A DNA stretch of 64,000 bases from an uncultured Eubacterium sp. (GTDB lineage: Bacteria; Bacillota; Clostridia; Lachnospirales; Lachnospiraceae), in contig URAI01000001.1 of assembly GCA_900545725.1 (NCBI GenBank), forward strand, positions 62,001 to 126,000, read 5' to 3'. Of this stretch, positions 8,782-17,449 are shown one piece after another. Each line of letters begins with the position of its first letter. Positions within the stretch are counted from its first letter, which is position 1. The notes beneath the pieces were generated by a model. That model had not been told where the DNA came from. It did not search any database and saw only the letters and a list, made by a program, of their open reading frames with translations. Both the position numbers and the translations under genes were made by a program.

Positions 8782-9513
8782 ATGATAAGATTAATATTAA
8801 TTGTACTTTATATAATCCTGCATGCAATTTTGGGTATAATATTACTGCCGCTTTGCTGGATTACAGGTAAGATTAATCCACAGGCTAAGGACAAGATGTC
8901 GCTTGCAATTATCAAGGTGACATTCCGCATGATTCTGTTTATCTCAGGAGTTAAGACTACCGCTATTGGCGTTGAAAATATTCCTAAAGATGAACCAGTG
9001 CTTTTTGTCGGCAATCACAGAGGCTTCTATGACATAATAGTTTCCTATATTTATATGAAACGTCCTACCGGTTATGTTGCCAAAAAAGAAATGAACAATT
9101 TCCTTTATGTACGACGCTGGATGCGCAATATACAATGTCTTTTCCTTGACAGGGAGAATATGAAGGAAGGTCTTAAGACTATTCTTAAGGGAATTGATAA
9201 TATTAAAAATGGTATTTCTGTATTTATATTCCCTGAAGGCACACGTAACAAGGCTGACGGTATTCAGGAATTTCACGCAGGAAGTTTTAAATTTGCTGAA
9301 AAGACTAACTGTAAGATTATCCCTGTAGTGCAGAATAATACGGATGCGGTATTTGAAAGACAGCTTCCACGTATCAGAAAAGCCCACACTGTAATAGAAT
9401 TTGGCAAACCAATTGATATAACACAGTTCTCTAAAGAAGACCGCCGTCAGATTCACGAATATACAAGAAATGTTATGCTTGAAATGTACGAAAAAAATAA
9501 AGCACTTGTATAA
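8782..9513 (+). CDS. plsC: 1-acyl-sn-glycerol-3-phosphate acyltransferase
   Basis: Transfers an acyl chain to the sn-2 position of lysophosphatidate to make phosphatidate, at the inner face of the membrane. 243 residues with an N-terminal hydrophobic segment (3-27). The PlsC motif I is NHRGFYD (catalytic His79 and Asp84, HX4D) and motif III is FPEGTR (150-155), which binds the glycerol phosphate; KIIPVV corresponds to motif IV. Length and motif spacing are normal. AAAGGAATT provides the ribosome site. The gene has its own promoter with an operator-like palindrome, so it may be regulated rather than constitutive. Confidence 0.93.
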   Translation: MIRLILIVLYIILHAILGIILLPLCWITGKINPQAKDKMSLAIIKVTFRMILFISGVKTTAIGVENIPKDEPVLFVGNHRGFYDIIVSYIYMKRPTGYVAKKEMNNFLYVRRWMRNIQCLFLDRENMKEGLKTILKGIDNIKNGISVFIFPEGTRNKADGIQEFHAGSFKFAEKTNCKIIPVVQNNTDAVFERQLPRIRKAHTVIEFGKPIDITQFSKEDRRQIHEYTRNVMLEMYEKNKALV

Positions 9514-9520
9514 TTTTACT

Positions 9521-9548
9521 TTTCAAAGTTTTTACACTATGTTATAAT
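9521..9548 (+). promoter_or_regulatory. Promoter of the small membrane protein gene
   Basis: -35-like TTTCAA (9521-9526), 16 bp, -10 TATAAT (9543-9548), about 40 bp before the start codon. Confidence 0.5.
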
Positions 9549-9585
9549 ATACGGCAGATTATAATTAACCAGGAGGATTTTTCCA

Positions 9586-10035
9586 ATGCCAGTTTGGGTA
9601 ATAGTATTATTAGTTATTTTAGCTGTGCTGCTCGTTGCATTTATTGCTCTTATGATATTTGGCAATAAGCTCCGTAAAAAGCAGGAGAGCCAGCAGGCAC
9701 AGATTGATGCAGCAAAACAAGTCATGTCGATGCTGGTCATTGACAAAAAGAAAATGAAGCTTAAAGATGCCGGACTTCCTAAGATGGTGCTTGACCAGAC
9801 ACCTAAGTATCTTAGAGGAAGCAAGATGCCAATTGTTAAGGCAAAGATTGGGCCAAGAGTTATGACTCTTATGGCTGACCCACAGGTATACGAGCTTATC
9901 CCTACTAAGGCTGAGATTAAGGCAGAAGTAAGCGGTATCTACATCACGGGTATTAAGTCTGTAAGAGGTGGCAAGATTGTAACACCTGAGAAGAAGCCTA
10001 AGGGACTTAAGAAGTTTTTTAAGAAAAACAAATAA
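9586..10035 (+). CDS. Small single-pass membrane protein, conserved unknown
   Basis: 149 residues. Residues 2-25 form a hydrophobic membrane segment, followed by a positive patch (KLRKKQ), a Gln-rich helix and a basic, beta-rich cytoplasmic domain ending in a Lys-rich tail (GLKKFFKKNK). I recognise the overall look from Lachnospiraceae genomes but know no function. An ideal AGGAGG site is 11 bases before the start. It has its own promoter between plsC and pncB, so it is probably a separate unit. Confidence 0.75.
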   Translation: MPVWVIVLLVILAVLLVAFIALMIFGNKLRKKQESQQAQIDAAKQVMSMLVIDKKKMKLKDAGLPKMVLDQTPKYLRGSKMPIVKAKIGPRVMTLMADPQVYELIPTKAEIKAEVSGIYITGIKSVRGGKIVTPEKKPKGLKKFFKKNK

Positions 10036-10093
10036 TTCAGCCGATTTTTAAGGATTTCATATTAATCCTTATTATATAATTTTTAATACTTAG

Positions 10094-10182
10094 TACATCG
10101 TTCTATATTAACTTAACATTTTATTGCCCGATGTATCAAAACGACTGTCGTACACTTAACTTAATGTCCGACAGTTTTTTTA
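10094..10182 (+). terminator. Two consecutive hairpins, the second a terminator, before pncB
   Basis: TACATCG/CGATGTA (10094-10135) is followed by ACTGTCG/CGACAGT (10144-10175) with a T-run to about 10182. Both loops contain the same ACTTAAC-like sequence. The second ends the upstream gene, but with only ~40 bases left before pncB it could also act as an attenuator in a read-through leader. Confidence 0.6.
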
Positions 10183-10218
10183 TTATAACTATATAATTTT
10201 TCAAATGGAGATTAATTT

Positions 10219-11661
10219 ATGCGTAATTTAACATTATTAACAGATTTATATGAACTTACAATGATGCAGGGTTATTTTAAAACAGGTAATAATCGTACAG
10301 TTATATTTGATGCATTTCACAGAAAGAATCCTTGCGATGGCGGTTATTCCATCTCATGCGGACTTGACCAGGTAATTGATTACATTAAGAATCTGCATTT
10401 TTCAAATGAAGATATTAATTATCTTAGAAGCCTTAATATATTTGATGAGGATTTCTTAGAATATCTTTCCAGCTTTAAATTTACAGGTGATATATATGCC
10501 ATTCCTGAAGGAACAGTAATGTTTCCTAAAGAGCCAATTGTGAAGGTTATTGCACCTATTATAGAAGCACAGCTTGTTGAAACGGCTATTCTTAATATTA
10601 TTAACCATCAGAGTCTTATCGCAACAAAGGCTGCAAGAGTCTGCTACGCTGCCAAAGGTGATGGAATTATGGAATTTGGTCTTAGACGTGCCCAGGGACC
10701 TGATGCCGGAATATACGGTGCCAGAGCTGCTGTTATTGCAGGATGTGTAGGTACAAGCAATGTACTTACAGGTCAGATGTTTAATGTACCTGTAAAGGGA
10801 ACACATGCACATAGCTGGATTATGAGCTTTCCTGATGAATATACGGCATTTAAAACTTATGCTGACCTTTATCCTAATGCATGTATTCTTCTTGTTGACA
10901 CTTATGATACACTCCGCTCAGGCGTTCCTAATGCCATTAAGGTATTTAAGGAAATGCGTGAAGCCGGAATTGAACTTAAAGGATATGGAATACGTCTTGA
11001 CTCTGGCGACTTAGCTTACCTTACCAAGAAAGCAAGGACAATGCTAGATTCTGCCGGCTTTGAAGATGCTATTATTTCTGCATCCAGTGACCTTGATGAA
11101 TATCTCATAGATTCCTTAAAGACACAGGGAGCACAGATAACTTCATGGGGTGTCGGAACTAATCTTATAACTGCCAAGGATAATCCTGCATTTGGTGGTG
11201 TATACAAACTTGCCGCTGTTATGGGTGATGATGGAAAGTTTATTCCTAAGATTAAGGTATCTGAAAATTCTGAAAAGATTACTAATCCGGGTAATAAGAC
11301 TGTATACAGAGTATATGATGCCGATGGCATGATTAAAGCTGACCTTATTGCTCTTGCTGATGAAAAATATGATGAATCAGAACCACTTCTTTTATTCGAC
11401 CCTGTAGAAACATGGAAAAAGACTCTTCTTGAACCGGGCGAATATACTATGCGTGAGATTATGGTTCCTGTATTTAAAGATGGTAAATGTGTATATACAA
11501 CACCTGAGGTTATGGACATACAGGCTTATTGTAAGAAAGAGTTGTCCACACTCTGGGATGAATCCAAGCGACTTATCAACCCACAGGAAGTACATGTAGA
11601 CCTCTCAAGACCATTATTTGATATAAAACATAAGCTTCTAAACAACTACGGTAAAGATTGA
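10219..11661 (+). CDS. pncB: Nicotinate phosphoribosyltransferase
   Basis: Makes nicotinate mononucleotide from nicotinate, PRPP and ATP, the entry step of the Preiss-Handler NAD salvage pathway; cytosolic. The N-terminus LTDLYELTMMQGYF is diagnostic. Further family blocks are EFGLRRAQGPDAG (phosphoribosyl region), GTHAHSWIMSF with the phosphorylatable His, LVDTYDTLRSG, GIRLDSGDL and SWGVGTNL. 480 residues is normal for the clostridial type. Start supported by GGAGATT. Monocistronic; beyond its stop codon begins the gene-free palindrome region. Confidence 0.95.
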   Translation: MRNLTLLTDLYELTMMQGYFKTGNNRTVIFDAFHRKNPCDGGYSISCGLDQVIDYIKNLHFSNEDINYLRSLNIFDEDFLEYLSSFKFTGDIYAIPEGTVMFPKEPIVKVIAPIIEAQLVETAILNIINHQSLIATKAARVCYAAKGDGIMEFGLRRAQGPDAGIYGARAAVIAGCVGTSNVLTGQMFNVPVKGTHAHSWIMSFPDEYTAFKTYADLYPNACILLVDTYDTLRSGVPNAIKVFKEMREAGIELKGYGIRLDSGDLAYLTKKARTMLDSAGFEDAIISASSDLDEYLIDSLKTQGAQITSWGVGTNLITAKDNPAFGGVYKLAAVMGDDGKFIPKIKVSENSEKITNPGNKTVYRVYDADGMIKADLIALADEKYDESEPLLLFDPVETWKKTLLEPGEYTMREIMVPVFKDGKCVYTTPEVMDIQAYCKKELSTLWDESKRLINPQEVHVDLSRPLFDIKHKLLNNYGKD

Positions 11662-11685
11662 TTGATGGTTTGTTGAAAACGGGGT

Positions 11686-11930
11686 GTAGTTGAAAGGGGA
11701 GGCTATTTATATTGGATATGAAGATAACGGATAAGAACTAAGACACTCTAAAGATGAGCATATTATATATTGGCTCAATACGGGTCGTGCCATATTGACA
11801 TCCATGTCAAATGGCACTCGATTGCATGTCCTGTGCAATCGCCCCTTAATATCTAAGCTCATCTTAAGAGTCTCTAAGTTCTTACCATATATCCCCACAT
11901 CCAATATAAATAGCCTCCCCTTTCCTCTAC
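11686..11930 (-). ncRNA. Candidate structured element A: long palindrome with three-way-junction core
   Basis: Unrecognised. Two ~78-base arms (11686-11763 and 11849-11930) are about 85% complementary, including the shared stretch GGGGAGGCTATTTATATTGG. Between them sit two further hairpins: 11787-11817 and 11819-11841. Read on the minus strand the core is homologous to element C on the plus strand, with base changes on both sides of stems that preserve pairing. Both core hairpins carry a GGA-containing apical loop. It lies between convergent genes, so it may be a transcribed RNA, a bidirectional terminator or a mobile palindrome. No open frame inside. Confidence 0.45.
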
Positions 11931-12037
11931 ATTTCAAAAGCCAAAAGTGTTGGGTGAATGACGGATGCTGGTTGGATATAATATGTATATCAACAGTCGG
12001 TAAATTATCGCCCATCACACTCTCCGGCTTTTGAAAT
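11930..12037. other. Structured spacer B between elements A and C
   Basis: CATTTCAAAAGCC (11930-11942) and GGCTTTTGAAATG (12026-12038) pair perfectly. Inside, AGTGTTGGGTGA pairs roughly with TCGCCCATCACACT, and GATATA-ATATG-TATATC makes an apical hairpin. The sequence ACATTTCAAAAGCC also recurs just past the right end of element C (near 12288-12307), so it may be a boundary motif of the elements. Confidence 0.4.
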
Positions 12038-12289
12038 GTAAATGGAAAGGCGTTGTATGTTGTGTGATATATGCAGGATATCTTGTAAGAACTTAGTTGG
12101 TCTTATGATGAGCTTATATAACACAGGGGCGATTGTGCAGGACGCACAATCGAGCTGCAAGCGGCAGGATGCCGCATTTACAGCGACCCGAATGGTTTAG
12201 ATATAATAAACGCTCATCATTAGAGCAACTTAGTTCTTACAATTACTCCTGCATATATCACACAACATACAACGCCTTTCCCACTTTAC
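12038..12289 (+). ncRNA. Candidate structured element C: inverted homologue of element A
   Basis: The ends pair (GTAAATGGAAAGGCGTTGTA with its partner before 12289), then a second conserved stem follows: TAAGAACTTAG, ATGATGAGC and the complementary GCTCATCAT and CTTAGTTCTTA. The core is GGGGCG, hairpin CGATTGTGC-AGGAC-GCACAATCG (12130-12152), hairpin GCGGCA-GGA-TGCCGC inside CTG/CAG (12155-12183), then CGACCCG. The single-stranded and loop positions match the reverse complement of element A while the stems differ in a compensatory way. This indicates selection on structure. Function unknown. Confidence 0.45.
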
Positions 12290-12308
12290 ATTTCCTTTTC
12301 AAAAGCCA

Positions 12309-14942
12309 TTATTTAACCCAGTCTTCCCACCGGATTTCTTCTTTAGTTTCAGGCATCATATCTTTAGTAAGCTCTAATGCCACTATTGTATTAAGACACC
12401 ACTGCGACGTAAAGTTCGTCGATATCCAGAACATCTCTGTAAGATTTTTCTTATTATAAGTCATCTCCACTTGATTAGAATCAAATCCCTCCGACTTATC
12501 TTTTCCTGCAAGTGAATGTACAAGCACCTGCCATACCTGATATGCAAGGTGTGTATCATTATAATATCTTGCCGCATATGCAGCCATTGTACATCCCATA
12601 TATGGATATACACAGTTGACATCACCGTACAAACCACCTGACTTTTTCTTCTTTTCTTCCAATGGCAGGAAATAATAGCTTCCATATTCCGCCATCTGTC
12701 TTGCAAGCTCCTTATTTTCAAGGCTCATATTAAGCTCTATAAGGGTCTGCGGACCACCCATGCTTACCGACATATGTGATATACAGTCAGGTACATCACT
12801 AAGATATCTTAAATGTCCGCTCTCAGGGTCATATTCAAATTCAGGTCCTGATACCATTCCTAATGGTGAATCAAATATGTCCTTTAATCCTGTCATTATC
12901 TTATCTTTATATTTTTCATCCTGATATCTTTCCCACTGGGTAAGCCAGTTGCTTACAAATGCTGTCCAGTCAGGTCCTGTCCTTGCATGTGTCTTATATA
13001 CCATCTTATCCTTATCAAAGAAATGTCTTAACGGGTCAATATTAAGTGTAGCATAATCCGCATCCTTAGTATCCGTAAGCACATCCCCCATTCTCGGTTC
13101 TCCACCTCTAAGATAATAAAATGGTCTGTGATGTCCTGCCATGCCTATTCTTGGCTCTTTACACGAATCCCCCCAATGAATTACATTATGTCTTGAGCCT
13201 ATTCCTTTATATATACCAAAATGATACATATCAACCTCTGATGCATGACGGCTCATCGCCTCTATCATGGAATATACATCTTCTCTTCCTGTTCTTAAAA
13301 ATGTATACCACAACCAGTAAGTTGGGACTAACTCTGTATTCTGCCATGCTCTTCCGCCCATATCATACATCCACATATGCCTGCAGGCATCATATGTATG
13401 CATAACATCACCATAGTTAAATAAGCCATACCAGTTCTGTTTATCCGGTTCTTTAATATAAAAGTCAACAGCTCTGTCAAGCTCATCCTCAAGCCATTTT
13501 CTAAGCGGAGTATCTCTTTTTACAAGCGCCCATTCGCCAAATGCCTTAACATCATGGTAATATTCAGGTGCAGCAACAAACAGTGCCGGTTTTTGTATGC
13601 TTTCTGCCGCTTTAAGAAGTGTATCATCATCTGCTATTTTCCCATCGTATACTTCAATACTTAACTCATTAGTATTAGCTATTCCTACCGGGTCACTTTT
13701 TACTTCATTAAAGCCTTCGTATGTGCCGTCTGCATGCCCCTCATCATCATAATGTCTGAAATCACATGCATTACTTTCAGGCGACCATATCCATGCTGTA
13801 ATTTTACCTGTATCACTTCTCATTCCCTCTATCCAGAGTGAAGACGGACACTTCTGCCAGAAATCACGCATGCCTACTGATATACCACCATGCTCACCTG
13901 CCGCATATACAAGTCCCTTCGCCCTCTTTCCAAGACCTGCGGATATAGAACAGCACCCTTTCTTTGCCATGCTCTTTCTTATCTCATATGACAATGCATT
14001 AAGCTGTGATATCTTATAAGTATCCCAATATGGAATATTTCCTATCGCCGCATTTATGGCATCAATATCCTTATCATCAGAAGTAATTATATTTCCATCA
14101 TACTGGCTCTTATAACAACGGTCAGGAATCTTAGGCTTAAAACTCTTTAAACCGACCATAACCTCATGGAACATACCATAATCGCCTGCAATCTTAACAT
14201 GCCTGTTATAGCTTTTTCCACTGTTGACGAATCTTACCTCTACTCCTATACCTTTCATAAACTGGTTATTCTTATCTCCATCATAGAAAAATGTATGTGT
14301 AATATCTATTTTTTTGCTGCCTTTGTGAAATGTAAGTCTTACTATAAATGGTATTCCTGCAAATTCACAGTTATCAGACATCGTATCATCAGAATAATGC
14401 TTTCCTTCAAGTTTAATAATACACTCAAGTTCTCCGCATCTTTCTATACATGCTGACATGATATAACCATTTGCCGGTATCTGTTTTGTCTTTTGTGCCA
14501 GTCCCTCATCCTCTATATTTTCATTCACATATACTAAAGAAGCATCCTCAATAATTTTTCTTTCATTATAGATACCATTTTCAAGTATTTTACTGCCCGA
14601 CTTAGGTACATCTATCTTTAAAACACCTGTATCCACAATATACCTGTCAGACTCCTGCGTTATCCACATATTATCTGATATTTCTTCACAGCCTGATACT
14701 ATCTCTAACTCTATCTCTTTTTTTATATTTTCTGCATCAACTGTATAGCCACCCCATTTTACAGAACCATCAGGCCAGTATGCCGTGACATAGCTTTGCA
14801 GTTTTCTTTTCTTACCATCATCACCTATGCAGCTTATGATATCATTTTCATGCACCATTCCCTTCTTATATGGTACACCAAATGTTACATATTCCGGCAT
14901 TCCTCTGTTTTCAAGTAAATGTAATTTAACCTTTTCTTTCAT
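12309..14942 (-). CDS. YetA/PcRGLX-family exo-rhamnogalacturonan lyase-like protein
   Basis: 877 residues without a signal peptide. The N-terminal block (GMPEYVTFGVPYKKG ... SYVTAYWPDGSVKWGGYT) is typical of the family that includes Bacillus YetA and the Penicillium exo-rhamnogalacturonan lyase (PL26). The middle is beta-rich, and the second half is Trp/Tyr-rich and helical, consistent with an alpha/alpha barrel. Predicted to act in the cytoplasm on imported rhamnogalacturonan-I oligosaccharides. It follows the binding-lipoprotein gene by 115 bp on the same strand with a stem-loop between, which suggests one operon. The stop codon is just beyond element C. The family call rests on recalled motifs; activity is inferred. 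Confidence 0.8.
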   Translation of the reverse strand: MKEKVKLHLLENRGMPEYVTFGVPYKKGMVHENDIISCIGDDGKKRKLQSYVTAYWPDGSVKWGGYTVDAENIKKEIELEIVSGCEEISDNMWITQESDRYIVDTGVLKIDVPKSGSKILENGIYNERKIIEDASLVYVNENIEDEGLAQKTKQIPANGYIMSACIERCGELECIIKLEGKHYSDDTMSDNCEFAGIPFIVRLTFHKGSKKIDITHTFFYDGDKNNQFMKGIGVEVRFVNSGKSYNRHVKIAGDYGMFHEVMVGLKSFKPKIPDRCYKSQYDGNIITSDDKDIDAINAAIGNIPYWDTYKISQLNALSYEIRKSMAKKGCCSISAGLGKRAKGLVYAAGEHGGISVGMRDFWQKCPSSLWIEGMRSDTGKITAWIWSPESNACDFRHYDDEGHADGTYEGFNEVKSDPVGIANTNELSIEVYDGKIADDDTLLKAAESIQKPALFVAAPEYYHDVKAFGEWALVKRDTPLRKWLEDELDRAVDFYIKEPDKQNWYGLFNYGDVMHTYDACRHMWMYDMGGRAWQNTELVPTYWLWYTFLRTGREDVYSMIEAMSRHASEVDMYHFGIYKGIGSRHNVIHWGDSCKEPRIGMAGHHRPFYYLRGGEPRMGDVLTDTKDADYATLNIDPLRHFFDKDKMVYKTHARTGPDWTAFVSNWLTQWERYQDEKYKDKIMTGLKDIFDSPLGMVSGPEFEYDPESGHLRYLSDVPDCISHMSVSMGGPQTLIELNMSLENKELARQMAEYGSYYFLPLEEKKKKSGGLYGDVNCVYPYMGCTMAAYAARYYNDTHLAYQVWQVLVHSLAGKDKSEGFDSNQVEMTYNKKNLTEMFWISTNFTSQWCLNTIVALELTKDMMPETKEEIRWEDWVK

Positions 14943-14981
14943 ATTGTCCTCATTCCCGTCTGTCGATTTTGTTATAAATTT

Positions 14982-15043
14982 GAGGCAAATGGTAATAACT
15001 TAGCATTTCTTAAAAGAAATTCCGGTTATTATCCATCTGCCTC
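14982..15043 (-). terminator. Intercistronic stem-loop between binding protein and lyase
   Basis: GAGGCAAATGGTAATAAC and GTTATTATCCATCTGCCTC form a long stem with an inner TTTCTT-AAAAG hairpin. There is no strong T-run, so it is more likely a partial terminator or a 3' stabiliser giving excess binding protein over enzyme. Confidence 0.55.
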
Positions 15044-15057
15044 TGATAAATTGTCTA

Positions 15058-16647
15058 TTATTTATTAAGTGACCTGACAACTGTATCAACTTTGCTGCCT
15101 ACAGTATTTCTATAATAATCCATACCCTCGTCAACAGTCATATATCCTAAAGCCACCTGTGAAACAACGTAAGTTCTTGCCTGATTAATATCAGTAATAT
15201 TCTCTGAGAGATCTGCATTAACAGGAAGTGCAACGTCCATCTTTGAATGTTCAAGGAAGAACTGTTCTGCTGTCTTAGATACTTCTGGAATTACATTTGA
15301 ACCCGGATCATCACCATTAGGCGTTGTTGAAGTATTCTGATACTTAGCAAGCGCAAGCAGCGGATCAATATGGTTTTTCATCTGTAACTGATATGGTTTT
15401 TCAGGTGATGGAAGGTGATGGAATTCGCCTTCCTTATATGTTGTTGATGTATCTGAATCCTGTAAGGTTACTGTCTCTGCCTTAGTATCCCAGTGTGTTC
15501 CCTTTGCTCCATATGTCCATGCTTCCTGGATGTCTCCTCCATCAAGCATTGTCTCTATGAAGTACTTAAATACTCCCTCCGGATTCTTACATGCTGTTGT
15601 AATTGACCATGTTGTCGGCAATGTATTAAGGTATGCTCCAAGCTCCTTAATAGGATTAAGCATTATAACATCTGTATCGAGATTTCTCTTTTCAAGTGTA
15701 GACTTCATTGTATAAGTCCAGTCACCAGCCCAGTAGGTAAATACTCCTGATTCAGAATCAGGACTTACTGAAAACCATTTATCACGGCAGTTGGCTGTTG
15801 AGTTATTTACACTCTCTTTATCCAGTACACCATCTTCTACACCTTTTCTTATTCTTGCAAGTGCGTCTTTCATGTACTGTTCTGTAAATCCATCAACATA
15901 CTTTCCATCTGAGGTCTGATAGAATGAGAACTGTGCATTCTGATAAAATTCAGGAAGATAGTTAGTATATGGGGCATTAGGTGATACAAATCCCGGTGAA
16001 GATATTACATAATGCTGTTTTGCATCTGCCATCTTTTTTAAATATCCATAATATGTATTCCAGTCAAGTGTCTTTCCCTCGAGGTCTGATGGATTAATAC
16101 CAGCCTGTTTAAGCCATGAGCTTTTGACATATGTAACACTTCCTCCACCCTGCTGTGTAGGGAAGCCATACAATGCTTTCTTTCCGTCCTCTCCTAATAC
16201 ATAACATGCATTAACAACATCATTTGCCGTACTTACAAGTCTGCCTGATTTCTTAAGATCCGAATTATTATATGCATCCGTCATATTCCATAACATACCG
16301 TTTGAGGCATATACTGAATAATAATCTGATGATAATAATACCACATCTGGCATGGTATCTTCTGATGTAAATGCATTTGCTACAGTATCATAATACCCTG
16401 AATGGTCTGGATGAATCCATTTAATATTAAGACCTGTGAGCTGTTCCATGTAATCATAGAAAGCTTCTGCACCATTAGATTCAGTAACGGTATTATCTTC
16501 CATAACTGTAATAAGGTCTGGCTTTGCTATCTGATTACCTTCTGTAGTGCTTTGTGTTGTAGTTGTGGCTGAACCACATGCCACGAGGCTTGCGATTGAT
16601 GTAAATGAAAGTCCTGCGGCTGCTAATTTTTTAATACTTTTCTTCAT
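15058..16647 (-). CDS. ABC-transporter extracellular sugar-binding lipoprotein
   Basis: Family 1 extracellular solute-binding protein, 529 residues. Signal peptide and lipobox LVAC (Cys24), Thr-rich linker, then the two-lobed binding fold (DVVLLSSDYYSVYASNGMLW; LYGFPTQQGGGSVTYVKSSW; VFTYWAGDWTYTMKSTL). It resembles the LplA/YtcQ-type proteins that bind oligosaccharides for MsmX-type importers. The lyase downstream suggests unsaturated rhamnogalacturonan oligosaccharides as ligand (inference). No permease or ATPase gene accompanies it in the window. GAAAGGAAACG precedes the start. No promoter stands out in the ~220 AT-rich bases upstream. Confidence 0.88.
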   Translation of the reverse strand: MKKSIKKLAAAGLSFTSIASLVACGSATTTTQSTTEGNQIAKPDLITVMEDNTVTESNGAEAFYDYMEQLTGLNIKWIHPDHSGYYDTVANAFTSEDTMPDVVLLSSDYYSVYASNGMLWNMTDAYNNSDLKKSGRLVSTANDVVNACYVLGEDGKKALYGFPTQQGGGSVTYVKSSWLKQAGINPSDLEGKTLDWNTYYGYLKKMADAKQHYVISSPGFVSPNAPYTNYLPEFYQNAQFSFYQTSDGKYVDGFTEQYMKDALARIRKGVEDGVLDKESVNNSTANCRDKWFSVSPDSESGVFTYWAGDWTYTMKSTLEKRNLDTDVIMLNPIKELGAYLNTLPTTWSITTACKNPEGVFKYFIETMLDGGDIQEAWTYGAKGTHWDTKAETVTLQDSDTSTTYKEGEFHHLPSPEKPYQLQMKNHIDPLLALAKYQNTSTTPNGDDPGSNVIPEVSKTAEQFFLEHSKMDVALPVNADLSENITDINQARTYVVSQVALGYMTVDEGMDYYRNTVGSKVDTVVRSLNK

Positions 16648-16867
16648 ATATATCGTTTCCTTTCGTTCACTATTTTTTTACTAAACTTATCATAGCATCT
16701 ACTTATACCAAAGTCTTATTCTGAATTGCACTGATTGATTAATTTTCAAACTATATTGCACATGTAAAATTATAAAAATGAATAAAATTAATATTTTCCC
16801 TTTCAAATATATAAATTTTCATATTGCGATACAAAAACACCACCACATATTTTAAAAAAATAAAAAA

Positions 16868-16964
16868 AGTATTTTATTTCAGGTATTTACACTAAGAACT
16901 TTAATACACCGGCATTAATATGCCACAAGTACTCAGTTTATCTGTCACCTTAAAATAAAATACT
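16868..16964 (-). terminator. Terminator of the ispE-murI-DUF1934 operon
   Basis: On the minus strand AGTATTTTATTTTAAGGT pairs with ACCTGAAATAAAATACT and runs into TTTTTTT; a small GGCATTAATATGCC hairpin sits in the loop. Confidence 0.75.
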
Positions 16965-16988
16965 GTTTTATGATTTGATTTTTAATTA

Positions 16989-17432
16989 TTATTCAAGCGT
17001 AATCTTTCCCTTTGAAGATATCTCTATATCGATATGGCTGTCAGCAACCTTTTCATAATTCATGTCAATAGAATAATCTATTGATATCCTGATATCATCT
17101 TCACCTCTCTCTATCTGTATATTCTGTGCAAATATCCCAAGATATATACTTCCATACGGAGTATCATAAAATGTCATAGTCTTTTCACCCTCAACAAACG
17201 ACATATGAGCTGTAACAAGTCCTTTTTTGGTTATCTCTACACATTTTTCTGATATCTTAATAGTATTGGTACTCTTTTGGGTTGACTCTTCATACACCTC
17301 ATCATATTTGACATATTCACTGCCATTAATAATTCTGTATCTGCCAACGTTAATTACTTCGATTATATCTTCCTCTTCCTGACCATTAGCAAACTGTAAT
17401 CCTTTTACCTTTACAAATACTTTTTCCTTCAT
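16989..17432 (-). CDS. DUF1934 (YwiB-like) beta-barrel protein
   Basis: 147 residues, all predicted beta-strands, matching the DUF1934/YwiB family of small cytosolic calycin-like barrels whose function is unknown. Family features are the pattern GKITLE at the end, YxxVYEES in the middle and MTFYDTPYGSIYLGI. It starts 17 bp after murI, the usual Firmicute neighbourhood where YwiB-like genes sit near cell-wall or argS genes. The GGAATGTATG region upstream holds the ribosome site. Confidence 0.8.
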   Translation of the reverse strand: MKEKVFVKVKGLQFANGQEEEDIIEVINVGRYRIINGSEYVKYDEVYEESTQKSTNTIKISEKCVEITKKGLVTAHMSFVEGEKTMTFYDTPYGSIYLGIFAQNIQIERGEDDIRISIDYSIDMNYEKVADSHIDIEISSKGKITLE

Positions 17433-17449
17433 ACATTCCTGCTTTCCGG

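Noticed and set aside
11707..12459. Short open frames in the palindrome region (both strands)
   Set aside because: They run through inverted repeats, lack ribosome sites and have no protein-like pattern; RNA/DNA structure explains the region better.
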